From contig OZ038399.1 in the NCBI GenBank assembly GCA_964036045.1, positions 18,931,670-18,995,669 of the forward strand: 64,000 nt of DNA. The letters are read 5' to 3'. A program made the translations under genes and the position numbers. Source of the stretch: Eutreptiella sp. 'Long Island Sound 2002' (Eukaryota > Euglenozoa > Euglenophyceae > Eutreptiales > Eutreptiaceae). Under the pieces are notes generated by a model. It saw nothing but the letters and a program-made list of their open reading frames with translations, was not told the origin of the DNA and searched no databases. This document shows positions 1 to 13,291 of this stretch, one piece after another (position 1 is the stretch's first letter; each line of letters opens with the position of its first letter).

Positions 1-1290
1 CTCACATTTGCACACACGGGCAAATTCGAGCAAATTCTCTGCTACAGGTGCGACGTGGTTCGTATGGTACGCGAACAGCATGATGCACCTTGTTCTGGCC
101 GGAGGGTTGAGTGGTTGTGATATGGGCAATACCAATTTTAAATGGGCATTGTGCGGGCACGTACTGTGAAGTTCAACCTGAAAATAGCGTCCTTCGCGTG
201 CAAGGGAGCCTAAACCTCACATTTCCACACACGTGCAAATTCGGGCAAATTTTCTGCTACGGTTGCGACGTGGTTCGTATGGTACACGAACATCATGATG
301 CACCTTGTTTTGGCCAGAGGGTTGAGTGGTCGAGATATGGGCAATACCAATTTGAAATTGTCATTATGCGGGCACGCACTGTTCAGTTCAACCTGAAAAT
401 AGCGTCATTCGCGTGCAAGGGAGCCTAAAACCCACATATGCGCACACGGGCAAATTCGAGCAAATTCTCTGCTACAGGTGCGACGTGGTTCGTATGGTAC
501 ACTAACAGCATGATGCAGCTTGTTCTGGCCAGAGGGTTGAGTGGTCGAGATATGGGCAATACCAATTTGAAATGGGCATTGTGCAGGCACGTACTGTTCA
601 GTTGAACCTGGAAATAGCGTCATTCGCGTGCAACGGAGCCTGAACCTCACATTTGCACACACGGGCAAATTCGAGCAAATTCTCTGCTACAGGTGCGACG
701 TGGTTCGTATGGTACGCGAACAGCATGATGCACCTTGTTCTGGCCGGAGGGTTGAGTGGTTGTGATATGGGCAATACCAATTTTAAATGGGCATTGTGCG
801 GGCACGTACTGTGAAGTTCAACCTGAAAATAGCGTCCTTCGCGTGCAAGGGAGCCTAAACCTCACATTTCCACACACGTGCAAATTCGGGCAAATTTTCT
901 GCTACGGTTGCGACGTGGTTCGTATGGTACACGAACATCATGATGCACCTTGTTTTGGCCAGAGGGTTGAGTGGTCGAGATATGGGCAATACCAATTTGA
1001 AATTGTCATTATGCGGGCACGCACTGTTCAGTTCAACCTGAAAATAGCGTCATTCGCGTGCAAGGGAGCCTAAAACCCACATATGCGCACACGGGCAAAT
1101 TCGAGCAAATTCTCTGCTACAGGTGCGACGTGGTTCGTATGGTACACTAACAGCATGATGCAGCTTGTTCTGGCCAGAGGGTTGAGTGGTCGAGATATGG
1201 GCAATACCAATTTGAAATGGGCATTGTGCGGGCACGTACTGTTCAGTTGAACCTGAAAATAGCGTCATTCGCGTGCAACGGAGCCTGAAC
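1..1290. repeat. 645-bp three-monomer duplication
   Basis: Bases 1-645 and 646-1290 are near-identical trimers of the satellite. I see only single-base differences, such as GTGCAGGCAC near 583 versus GTGCGGGCAC in the second copy. Neighbouring monomers within each trimer are more different from one another than the two trimers are. That is the signature of a recent three-monomer duplication. Confidence 0.9.
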
Positions 1291-4269
1291 CTCACATTTG
1301 CACACACGTGCAGATTCGGGCAAATTCTCTGCTACACGTGCGGTGTGGTTCGTATGGTACGCGAACAGCATGATGCACCTTGTTCTGGCCAGAGGTTTGA
1401 GTGGTCGAGATATGGGCAATACCAATTTGAAATCGGCATTGTGCGGGCACGCACTGTTCAGTTCAACCTGAAAATAGCGTCATTCGCGTGCAAGGGAGCC
1501 TAAAACCCACATATGCGCACACGGGCAAATTCGAGCAAATTCTCTGCTACAGGTGCGACGTGGTTCCTATGGTACACGAACATCATGATGCAGCTTTGTC
1601 TGGCCTGAGGGTTGAGTGGTCGAGATATGGGCAACACCAATTTGAAACGGGCATTGTGCGGACACGTACTGTTCAGTTCAACCTGAAAATAGCGTCACTC
1701 GTGTGCAAGGGAGCCTAAAGCCCAGATTTGCGCACACACGCGCAAATTCGGGCAAATTCTCTGCTACACGTGCGACGTGGTTCGTATGGTACATGAACAG
1801 CATGATGCAGCTTGTTCTGGCCAGAGGGTTGAGTGGTCGCGATATGGGCAACACCAATTTGAAACGGGCATTGTGCGGACACGTACTGTTCAGTTCAACC
1901 TGAAAATAGCGTCACTCGTGTGCAAGGGAGCCTGAACCTCACATTTGCACACACGGGCAAAGTCGGGCAAATTCTCTGCTACATGTGCGAGGTGGTTCGT
2001 ATGGTACATGAACATCATGATGCACCTTGTTTTGACCAGGGGGTTGAGTGGTCGAGATAAGGGCAATACCAAATTGAAGCGGGTATTGTGCGGGCACGTA
2101 CTGCGAAGTTCAACCTGAAAATAGCGTCATTCGCGTGCAAGGGAGCCTAAAGCCCAGATTTGCGCACACGGGCAAATTCGGGCAAATTCTCTGCTACACG
2201 TGCGATGTGGTTCGTATGGTACACGAACATCATGATGCACCTTGTTTTGACCAGGGGGTTGAGTGGTCGAGATATGGGCAATACCAATTTGGAATGGTCA
2301 TTGTGCGGGCACGCACTGTTCAGTTCAACCTGAAAATAGCGTCCTTCACGTGCAAGGGAGCCTAAACCTCACATTTGCACATACGGGCAAATTCGGGCAA
2401 ATTCTCTGCTACACGTGCGACGTGGTTCGTATGGTACACTAACAGCATGATGCAGCTTGTTCTGGCCAGAGGGTTGAGTGTTCGAGATATGGGCAACACC
2501 AATTTGAAATGGGCATTGTGCGGGCACGCACTGTTCAGTTCAACCTGAAAATAGCGTCCTTCACGTGCAAGGGAGCCTAAACCTCACATTTGCACACACG
2601 GGCAAATTCGGGCAAATTCTCTGCTACACGTGCGACTTGGTTCGTATGGTACACGAATAGCATGATGCAGCTTGTTGTGGCCAGAGGGCTGAGTGGTTGA
2701 GATATGGGCAATACCAATTTGAAACGGGTATTGTGCGGGCACGTTCTATTCAGTTCAACCTGAAAATAGCGTCATTCGCGTGCAAGGGAGCCTAAAACCC
2801 ACATATGCGGACACGGGCAAATTCGAGCAAATTCTCTGCTACAGGTGCGACGTGCCTCGTATGGTACACGAACAACATGCTGCAGCTTGTTCTGGCCAGA
2901 GGGTTGAGTGGTCGAGATATGGGCAATACCAATTTGAAATCGGCATTGTGCGGGCACGTACTGTTCGGTTCAACCTGGAAATAAGGTTATTCGCGTGCAA
3001 GGGAGCCTGAACCTCACATTTGCGCACACGGGCAAATTCGGGCAAATTCTCTGCTACACGTGCGGGGTGGTTCGTATGGTACACGAACATCATGATGCAC
3101 CTTGTTCTGGCCAGAGGGTTGAGTGGTCGAGATATGGGCAATACCAATTTGGAATGGTCATTGTGCGGGCACGCACTGTTCAGTTCAACCTGAAAATGGT
3201 GTCCTTCGCGTGCAAGGGAGCCTAAACCCCACATTTGCACACACGGGCAAATTCGGGCAAATTCTCTGCTACACGTGCGACGTGGTTCGTATGGTACACG
3301 AACAGCATGATGCAGCTTGTTCTGGCCAGTGGTCGCGATATGGGCAACACCAATTTAAATTGGGCATTGTGCGGGCACGTACTGTTCAGTTCAACCTGAA
3401 AATAGCGTCCTTCGCGTGCAAGGGAGCCTAAACCTCACATTTGCACACACGGGCAAATTCGGGCAAATTCTCTGCTACACGTGCGACGTGGTTCGTATGG
3501 TACACGAACAGCATGATGCAGCTTGTTCTGGCGAGAGAGTTGAGTGGTTGTGATATGGGCAATACCAATTTGAAATGGGCATTGTGCGGGCACGTACTGT
3601 GAAGTTCAACCTGAAAATAGCGTCACTCGTGTGCAAGGGAGCCTAAACCTCACATTTGCACACACGGGCAAATTCGGGCAAATTCTCTGCTACACGTGCG
3701 ACGTGGTTCGTATGGTACACGAACAGCATGATGCAGCTTGTTCTGGCCAGGGGGTTGAGTGGTCGCGATATGGGCAACACCAATTTGAAATGGGCATTGT
3801 GCGGGCACGTACTGTTCAGTTCAACCTGAAAATAGCGTCCTTCGCGTGCAAGGGAGCCTAAACCTCACATTTGCACACACGGGCAAATTCGGGCAAATTC
3901 TCTGCTACACGTGCGACGTGGTTCGTATGGTACACGAACATCATGATGCAGCTTGTTCTGGCCGGAGGGTTGAGTGGTTGTGATATGGGCAATACCAATT
4001 TGAAATCGGCATTGTGCGGGCACGTACTGTTCAGTTCAACCTGAAAATAGCGTCCTTCACGTGCAAGGGAGCCTGAACCTCACATTTGCACACACGGGCA
4101 AATTCGGGCAAATTCTCTGCTACACGTGCGACGTGGTTCGTATGGTACACGAACAGCATGATGCAGCTTGTCCTGGCCGGAGGGTTGAGTGGTTGTGATA
4201 TGGGCAATACCAGTTTGAAATGGGCATTGTGCGGGCACGTACTGCGAAGTTCAACCTGAAAATAGCGTC

Positions 4270-7200
4270 ATTCGCGTGCAAGGGAGCCTAAAGCCCAGAT
4301 TTGCGCACACGGGCAAATTCGGGCAAATTCTCTGCTACACGTGCGATGTGGTTCGTATGGTACACGAACAACATGCTGCAGCTTGTTCTGGCCAGAGGGT
4401 TGAGTGGTCGAGATATGGGCAATACCAATTTGAAATCGGCATTGTGCGGGCACGTACTGTTCGGTTCAACCTGGAAATAAGGTTATTCGCGTGCAAGGGA
4501 GCCTGAACCTCACATTTGCACACACGGGCAAATTCGGGCAAATTCTCTGCTACACGTGCGACGTGGTTCGTATGGTACACGAATAGCATGATGCAGCTTG
4601 TTGTGGCCAGAGGGTTGAGTGGTTGGGATATGGGCAATACCAAATTGAAACGGCCATTGTGCGGGCACGTACTGTTCAGTTCAACCTGAAAATAGCGTCA
4701 TTCGCGTGCAAGGGAGCCTAAAGCCCACATTTGCACACACGGGCAAATTCGGGCAAATTCTCTGCTACACGTGCGATGTGGTTCGTATGGTACACGAACA
4801 ACATGCTGCAGCTTGTTCTGGCCATAGGGTTAAGTGGTCGAGATATGGGCAATACCAATTTGAAATCGGCATTGTGCGGGCACGTACTGTGAAGTTCAAC
4901 CTGGAAATAAGGTTATTCGGGTGCAAGGGAGCCTGAACCTCACATTTGCACACACGGGCAAATTAGGGCAAATTCTCTGCTACACATGCGACGTGGTTCG
5001 TATGGTACACGAATAGCATGATGCAGCTTGTTGTGGCCAGAGGGTTGAGTGGTTGAGATATGGGCAATACCAATTTGAAATGGGCATTGTGCGGGCACGT
5101 ACTGTGAAGTTCAACCTGAAAATAGCGTCCTTCGCGTGCAAGGGAGCCTAAACCTCACATTTTGCGCACACGGGCAAATTCGGGCAAATTCTCTGCTACA
5201 CGTGCGATGTGGTTCGTATGGTACACGAACATCATGATGCACCTTGTTTTGACCAGGGGGTTGAGTGGTCGAGATATGGGCAATACCAATTTGGAATGGT
5301 CATTGTGCGGGCACGCACTGTTCAGTTCAACCTGAAAATAGCGTCCTTCATGTGCAAGGGAGCCTAAACCTCACATTTGCACACACGGGCAAATTCGGGC
5401 AAATTCTCTGCTACACGTGCGACGTGGTTCGTATGGTACACGAACATCATGATGCACCTTGTTTTGACCAGGGGGTTGAGTGGTCGAGATATGGGCAATA
5501 CCGATTTGGAATGGTCATTGTGCGGGCACGCACTGTTCAGTTCAACCTGAAAATAGCGTCCTTCACGTGCAAGGGAGCCTAAACCTCACATTTGCACACA
5601 CGGGCAAATTCGGGCAAATTCTCTGCTACACGTGCGGGGTGGTTCGTATGGTACACGAACATCATGATGCACCTTGTTTTGGCCAGAGGGTTGAGTGGTC
5701 GAGATATGGGCAATACCAATTTGAAATGGTCATTGTGCGGGCACGCACTGTTCAGTTCAACCTGAAAATAGTGTCCTTCGCGTGCAAGGGAGCCTAAACC
5801 CCACATTTGCACACACGGGCAAATTCGGGCACATTCTCTGCTACACGTGCGACGTGGTTCGTATGGTACACGAACAGCATGATGCAGCTTGTTCTGGCCA
5901 GAGGGTTGAGTGGTCGCGATATGGGCAACACCAATTTGAAATGGGCATTGTGCGGGCACGTACTGTTCAGTTCAAGCTGAAAATAGCGTCCTTCGCGTGC
6001 AAGGGAGCCTAAACCTCATATTTGCACACACGGGCAAATTCGGGCAAATTCTCTGCTACACGTGCGACGTGGTTCGTATGGTACACGAACACCATGATGC
6101 AGCTTGTTCTGGCCAGAGGGTTGAGTGGTTGTGATATGGGCAATACCAATTTGAAATGGGCATTGTGCGGGCACGTACTGTGAAGTTCAACCTGAAAATA
6201 GCGTCACTCGTGTGCAAGGGAGCCTAAACCTCACATCTGCATACACGGGCAAATTCGGGCAAATTCTCTGCTACACGTGCGACGTGGTTCGTATGGTACA
6301 CGAACAGCATGATGCAGCTTGTTCTGGCCGGAGGGTTGCGTGGTTGTGATATGGGCAATACCAATTTGAAATCGGCATTGTGCGGGCACGTACTGTTCAG
6401 TTCAACCTGAAAATAGCGTCCTTCACGTGCAAGGGAGCCTAAACCTCACATTTGCACACACGGGCAAATTCGGGCAAATTCTCTGCTACACGTGCGACGT
6501 GGTTCGTATGGTACACGAACAGCATGATGCAGCTTGTTCTGGCCGGAGGGTTGAGTGGTTGTGATATGGGCAATACCAATTTGAAATGGTCATTGTGCGG
6601 GCACGTAGTGTGAAGTTCAACCTGAAAATAGCGTCGTTCGCGTGCAAGGGAGCCTAAAGCCCAGATTTGCGCACACGGGCAAATTCGGGCAAATTCTCTG
6701 CTACACGTGCGATGTGGTTCGTATGGTACACGAACAACATGCTGCAGATTGTTCTGGCCAGAGGGTTGAGTGGTCGAGATATGGGCAATAGCAATTTGAA
6801 ATGGGCATTGTGCGGGCACGTACTGTTCGGTTCAACCTGGAAATAAGGTTATTCGCGTGCAAGGGAGCCTGAACCTCACATTTGCACACACGGGCAAATT
6901 CGGGCAAATTCTCTGCTACACGTGCGACGTGGTTCGTATGGTACACGAATAGCATGATGCAGCTTGTTGTGGCCAGAGGGTTGAGTGGTTGAGATATGGG
7001 CAATATCAAATTGAAACGGCCATTGTGCGGGCACGTACTGTTCAGTTCAACCTGAAAATAGCGTCATTTGCGTGCAAGGGAGCCTAAAGCCCAGATTTGC
7101 GCACACGGGCAAATTCGGGCAAATTCTCTGCTACACGTGCGATGTGGTTCGTATGGTACACGAACAACATGCTGCAGCTTGTTCTGGCCATAGGGTTAAG

Positions 7201-9660
7201 TGGTCGAGATATGGGCAATACCAATTTGAAATCGGCATTGTGCGGGCACGTACTGTGAAGTTCAACCTGGAAATAAGGTTATTCGCGTGCAAGGGAGCCT
7301 GAACCTCACATTTGCACACACGGGCAAATTCGGGCAAATTCTCTGCTACACATGCGACGTGGTTCGTATGGTACACGAATAGCGTGATGCAGCTTGTTGT
7401 GGCCAGAGGGTTGAGTGGTTGAGATATGGGCAATACCAAATTGAAACGGCCATTGTGCGGGCACGTACTGTTCAGTTCAACCTGAAAATAGCGTCATTCG
7501 CGTGCAAGGGAGCCTAAAGCCCAGATTTGCGCACACGGGCAAATTCGGGCAAATTCTCTGCTACACGTGCGATGTGGTTCGTATGGTACACGAACATCAT
7601 GATGCACCTTGTTTTGACCAGGGGGTTGAGTGGTCGAGATATGGGCAATACCAATTTGAAATGGTCATTGTGCGGGCACGCACTGTTCAGTTCAACCTGA
7701 AAATAGCGTCCTTCATGTGCAAGGGAGCCTAAACCTCACATTTGCACACACGGGCAAATTCGGGCAAATTCTCTGCTACACGTGCGACGTGGTTCGTATG
7801 GTACACGAACATCATGATGCACCTTGTTTTGACCAAGGGTTGAGTGGTCGAGATATGGGCAATACCAATTTGGAATGGTCATTGTGCGGGCACGCACTGT
7901 TCAGTTCAACCTGAAAATAGCGTCCTTCACGTGCAAGGGAGCCTAAACCTCACATTTGCACACACGGGCAAATTCGGGCAAATTCTCTGCTACACGTGCG
8001 ACGTGGTTCATATGGTACACGAATAGCATGATGCAGCTTGTTGTGGCCAGAGGGTTGAGTGGTTGAGATGTGGGCAATACCAAATTGAAACGGTTATTGT
8101 GCGGGCACGTACTGCGAAGTTCAACCTGAAAATAGCGTCATTCGCGTGCAAGGGAGCCTAAAACCCACATTTGCACACACGGGCAAATTCGGGCAAATTC
8201 TCTGCTACACGTGCGACGTGGTTCGTATGGTACACGAACAGCATGATGCAGCTTGTTCTGGCCAGAGGGTTGTGTGCTTGTGATATGGGCAATACCAATT
8301 TGAAATGGGCATTGTGCGGGCACGTACTGTGAAGTTCAACCTGAAAATAGCGTCACTCGTGTGCAAGGGAGCCTAAACCTCACATTTGCACACACGGGCG
8401 AATTCGGGCAAATTCTCTGCTACACGTGCGATGTGGTTCGTATGGTACACGAACAGCAGGATGCAGCTTGTTCTGGCCGGAGGGTTGAGTGGTTGTGATA
8501 TGGGCAATACCAATTTGAAATCGGCATTGTGCGGGCACGTACTGTTCAGTTCAACCTGAAAATAGTGTCCTTCACGTGCAAGGGAGCCTAAACCTCACAT
8601 TTGCACACACGGGCAAATTCGGGCAAATTCTCTGCTACACGTGCGACGTGGTTCGTATGGTACACGAACAGCATGATGCAGCTTGTTCTGGCCGGAGGGT
8701 TGAGTGGTTGTGATATGGGCAATACCAATTTGAAATGGGCATTGTGCGGGCACGTACTGTGAAGTTCAACCTGAAAATAGCGTCATTCGCGTGCAAGGGT
8801 CCCTTAAAGCCCAGATTTGCGCACACGGGCAAATTCGGGCAAATTCTCTGCTACACGTGCGATGTGGTTCGTATGGTACACGAACAACATGCTGCAGCTT
8901 GTTCTGGCCAGAGGGTTAAGTGGTCGAGATATGGGCAATACCAATTTGAAATCGGCATTGTGCGGGCACGTACTGTGAAGTTCAACCTGGAAATAAGGTT
9001 ATTCGCGTGCAAGGGAGCCTGAACCTCACATTTGTACACACGGGCAAATTCGGGCAAATTCTCTGCTACACGTGCGACGTGGTTTGTATGGTACACGAAT
9101 AGCATGATGCAGCTTGTTGTGGCCAGAGGGTTGAGTGGTTGAGATATGGGCAATACCAAATTGAAACGGCCATTGTGCGGGCACGTACTGTTCAGTTCAA
9201 CCTGAAAATAGCGTCATTCGCGTGCAAGGGAGCCTAAAGCCCAGATTTGCGCACACGGGCAAATTCGGGCAAATTCTCTGCTACACGTGCGATGTGGTTC
9301 GTATGGTACACGAACAACATGCTGCAGCTTGTTCTGGCCAGAGGGTTAAGTGGTCGAGATATGGGCAATACCAATTTGAAATCGGCATTGTGCGGGCACG
9401 TACTGTGAAGTTCAACCTGGAAATAAGGTTATTCGCGTGCAAGGGAGCCTGAACCTCACATTTGCACACACGGGCAAATTCGGGCAAATTCTCTGCTACA
9501 CGTGCGACGTCGTTCGTATGGTACACGAATAGCATGATGCAGCTTGTTCTGGCCAGAGGGTTGAGTGGTTGAGATATGGGCAATACCAAATTGAAACGGC
9601 CATTGTGCGGGCACGTACTGTTCAGTTCAACCTGAAAATAGCGTCCTTCACGTGCAAGGG
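4270..9660. repeat. Satellite subregion with 430-bp dimer organisation
   Basis: In three stretches (about 4270-5130, 6640-7510 and 8800-9660) two monomer subtypes alternate. One has CTGGAAATAAGGTTATTCGCG at its end and follows AAGCCCAGATTTGCGCAC. The other has CTGAAAATAGCGTCATTCGCG and follows AACCTCACATTTGCACAC. Equivalent features recur at 430 bp (4276/4706, 6701/7131, 8851/9281). The stretches are separated by mixed monomers. Confidence 0.7.
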
Positions 9661-12600
9661 AGCCTAAAGCCCAGATTTGCGCACACGGGCAAATTCAGGC
9701 AAATTCTCTGCTACACGTGCGATGTGGTTCGTATGGTACACGAACATCATGATGCACCTTGTTTTGACCAGGGGGTTGAGTGGTCGAGATATGGGCAATA
9801 CCAATTTGGAATGGTCATTGTGCGGGCACGCACTGTTCAGTTCAACCTGAAAATAGCGTCCTTCATGTGCAAGGGAGCCTAAACCTCACATTTGCACGCA
9901 CCGGCGAATTCGGGCAAATTCTCTGCTACACGTGCGACGTGGTTCGTATGGTACACGAACATCATGATGCACCTTGTTTTGACCAGGGGGTTGAGTGGTC
10001 GAGATATGGGCAATACCAATTTGGAATGGTCATTGTGCGGGCACGCACTGTTCAGTTCAACCTGAAAATAGCGTCCTTCACGTGCAAGGGAGCCTAAACC
10101 TCACATTTGCACACACGGGCAAATTCGGGCAAATTCTCTGCTACAAGGGCGACGTGGTTCATATGGTACACGAATAGCATGATGCAGCTTGTTGTGGCCA
10201 GGGGGTTGAGTGGTCGAGATATGGGCAATACCAAATTGAAGCGGGTATTGTGCGGGCACGTACTGCGAAGTTCAACCTGAAAATAGCGTCATTCGCGTGC
10301 AAGGGAGCCTAAAGCCCAAATTTGCGCACACGGGCAAATTCGGGCAAATTCTCTGCTACACGTGCGATGTGGTTCGTATGGTACACGAACAACATGCTGC
10401 AGCTTGTTCTGGCCAGAGGGTTGAGTGGTTGTGATATGGGCAATACCAATTTGAAATGGGCATTGTGCGGGCACGTACTGTGAAGTTCAACCTGAAAATA
10501 GCGTCATTCGCGTGCAAGGGAGCCTAAAGCCCACGTTTGCGCACACGGGCAAATTCGGGCAAATTCTCTGCTACACGTGCGGTGTGGTTCGTATGGTACA
10601 CGAACAACATGCTGCAGCTTGTTCTGGCCAGAGGGTTAAGTGGTCGAGATATGGGCAATAGCAATTTGGAATGTTCATTGTGCGGGCACGCACTGTTCAG
10701 TTCAACCTGAAAATAGCGTCCTTCACGTGCAAGGGAGCCTAAACCTCACATTTGCACACACGGGCAAAGTCGGGCAAATTCTCTGCTACACGTGCGACGT
10801 GGTTCGTATGGTACACGAACAGCATGATGCAGCTTGTTCTGGCCACAGGGTTGAGTGGTTGCGATATGGGCAACACCAATTTGAAATGGGCATTGTGCGG
10901 GCACGTACTGTTCAGTTCAACCTGAAAATAGCGTCCTTCGCGTGCAAGGGAGCCTAAACCTCACATTTGCACACACGGGCAAATTCGAGCGAATTCTCTG
11001 CTACACGTGCGACGTGGTTCATATGGTACACGAACATCATGATGCACCTTGTTTTGGCCAGAGGGTTGAGTGGTCGAGATATGGGCAATACCAATTTGAA
11101 ATGGTCATTGTGCGGGCACGCACTGTTCAGTTCAACCTGAAAATAGCGTCATTCGCGTGCAAGGGAGCCTGAACCTCACATTTGCACACACGGGCAAATT
11201 CAGGCAAATTCTCTGCTACACGTGCGACGTGGTTCGTATGGTACACGAACAGCATGATGCAGCTTGTTCTGACCAGAGGGTTGAGTGGTCGCGATATGGG
11301 CAACACCAATTTGAAATGGGCATTGTGCGGGCACGTACTGTTCAGTTCAACCTGAAAATAGCGTCACTCGTGTGCAAGGGAGCCTGAACCTCACATTTGC
11401 ACACACGGGCAAATTCGGGCAAATTCTCTGCTACACGTGCGACGTGGTTCGTATGGTACACGAACAGCATGATGCAGCTTGTTGTGGCCAGAGGGTTGAG
11501 TGGTTGAGATATGGGCAACACCAATTTGGAATGGTCATTGTGCGGGCACGCACTGTTCAGTTCAACCTGAAAATAGCGTCATTCGCGTGCAAGGGAGCCT
11601 AAAGCCCACGTTTGCGCACACGGGCAAATTCGGGCAAATTCTCTGCTACACGTGCGACGTGGTTCGTATGGTACACTAACAGCATGATGCAGCTTGTTCT
11701 GGCCAGAGGGTTGAGTGGTCGCGATATCGGCAACACCAATTTGAAATGGGCATTGTGCGGGCACGCACTGTTCAAGTCTACCTGAAAATAGCATCATTCG
11801 CGTTCAAGGGAGCCTAAAACCCACATATGCGCACATGGGCGAATTCGAGCAAATTCTCTGCTACAGGTGCGATGTGGTTCGTATCGTACACGAACAACAT
11901 GCTGCAGCTTGTTCTGGCCAGAGGGTTGAGTGGTCGAGATATGGGCAATACCAATTTGAAATCGGCATTGTGCGGGCACGTACTGTTCGGTTCAACCTGG
12001 AAATAAGGTTATTCGCGTGCAAGGGAGCCTAAACCTCACATTTGCACACACGGGCAAATTCGGGCAAATTCTCTGCTACACGTGCGACGTGGTTCGTATG
12101 GTACACGAACAGCATGATGCAGCTTGTTCTGGCCGGAGGGTTGAGTGGTTGTGATATGGGCAATACCAATTTGAAATGGGCATTGTGCGGGCACGTACTG
12201 TGAAGTTCAACCTGAAAATAGCGTCATTCGCGTGCAAGGGAGCCTAAAGCCCAGATTTGCGCACACGGGCAAATTCGGGCAAATTCTCGGCTACACGTGC
12301 GATGTGGTTCATATGGTACACGAACAACATGCTGCAGCTTGTTCTGGCCAGAGGGTTAAGTGGTTGAGATATGGGCAACACCAATTTGAAATGGACATTG
12401 TGCGGGCACGTACTATTCAGTTCAACCTGAAAATAGCGTCACTCGTGTGCAAGGGAGCCTGAACCTCACATTTGCACACACGGGCAAATTCGGGCAAATT
12501 CTCTGCTACATGTGCGAGGTGGTTCGTATGGTACACGAACAACATGCTGCAGCTTGTTCTGGCCAGAGGGTTAAGTGGTCGAGATATGGGCAATACCAAT

Positions 12601-13166
12601 TTGAAATCAGCATTGTGCGGGCACGTACTGTGAAGTTCAACCTGAAAATAGCGTCATTCGCGTGCAAGGGAGCCTAAAGCCCAGATTTGCGCACACGGGC
12701 AAATTCGGGCAAATTCTCTGCTACACGTGCGATGTGGTTCGTATGGTACACGAACAACATGCTGCAGCTTGTTCTGGCCAGAGGGTTAAGTGGTCGAGAT
12801 ATGGGCAATAGCAATTTGGAATGTTCATTGTGCGGGCACGCACTGTTCAGTTCAACCTGAAAATAGCGTCCTTCACGTGCAAGGGAGCCTAAACCTCACA
12901 TTTGCACACACGGGCAAATTCGGGCAAATTCTCTGCTACACGTGCAACGTGGTTCGTATGGTACACGAACAGCATGATGCAGCTTGTTCTGGCCAGAGGG
13001 TTGAGTGGTTGCGATATGGGCAACACCAATTTGAAATGGGCATTGTGCGGGCACGTACTGTTCAGTTCAACCTGAAAATAGCGTCCTTCGCGTGCAAGGG
13101 AGCCTAAACCTCACATTTGCACACACGGGCAAATTCGGGCAAATTCTCTGCTACACGTGCGACGTG

Positions 13167-13185
13167 GTTCGTATGGTACACGAAC
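13167..13185. other. Representative dyad in the satellite monomer
   Basis: GTTCGTATGGTACACGAAC has perfect 6-bp arms (GTTCGT/ACGAAC) around a 7-base centre. The element is kept in most monomers of both arrays, with occasional changes in one arm (ACTAAC, GTTCAT). It is given here for one monomer as an example. Confidence 0.75.
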
Positions 13186-13275
13186 ATCATGATGCACCTT
13201 GTTTTGGCCAGAGGGTTGAGTGGTCGAGATATGGGCAATACCAATTTGAAATGGTCATTGTGCGGGCACGCACTG

Positions 13276-13291
13276 TTCAGTTCAACCTGAA
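13276..13291. other. Second representative dyad in the satellite monomer
   Basis: TTCAGTTCAACCTGAA has 5-bp arms (TTCAG/CTGAA) around a 6-base centre and lies about 90 bp after the first dyad. It is lost in the monomer subtype that reads TTCGGTTCAACCTGGAA. Confidence 0.65.
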
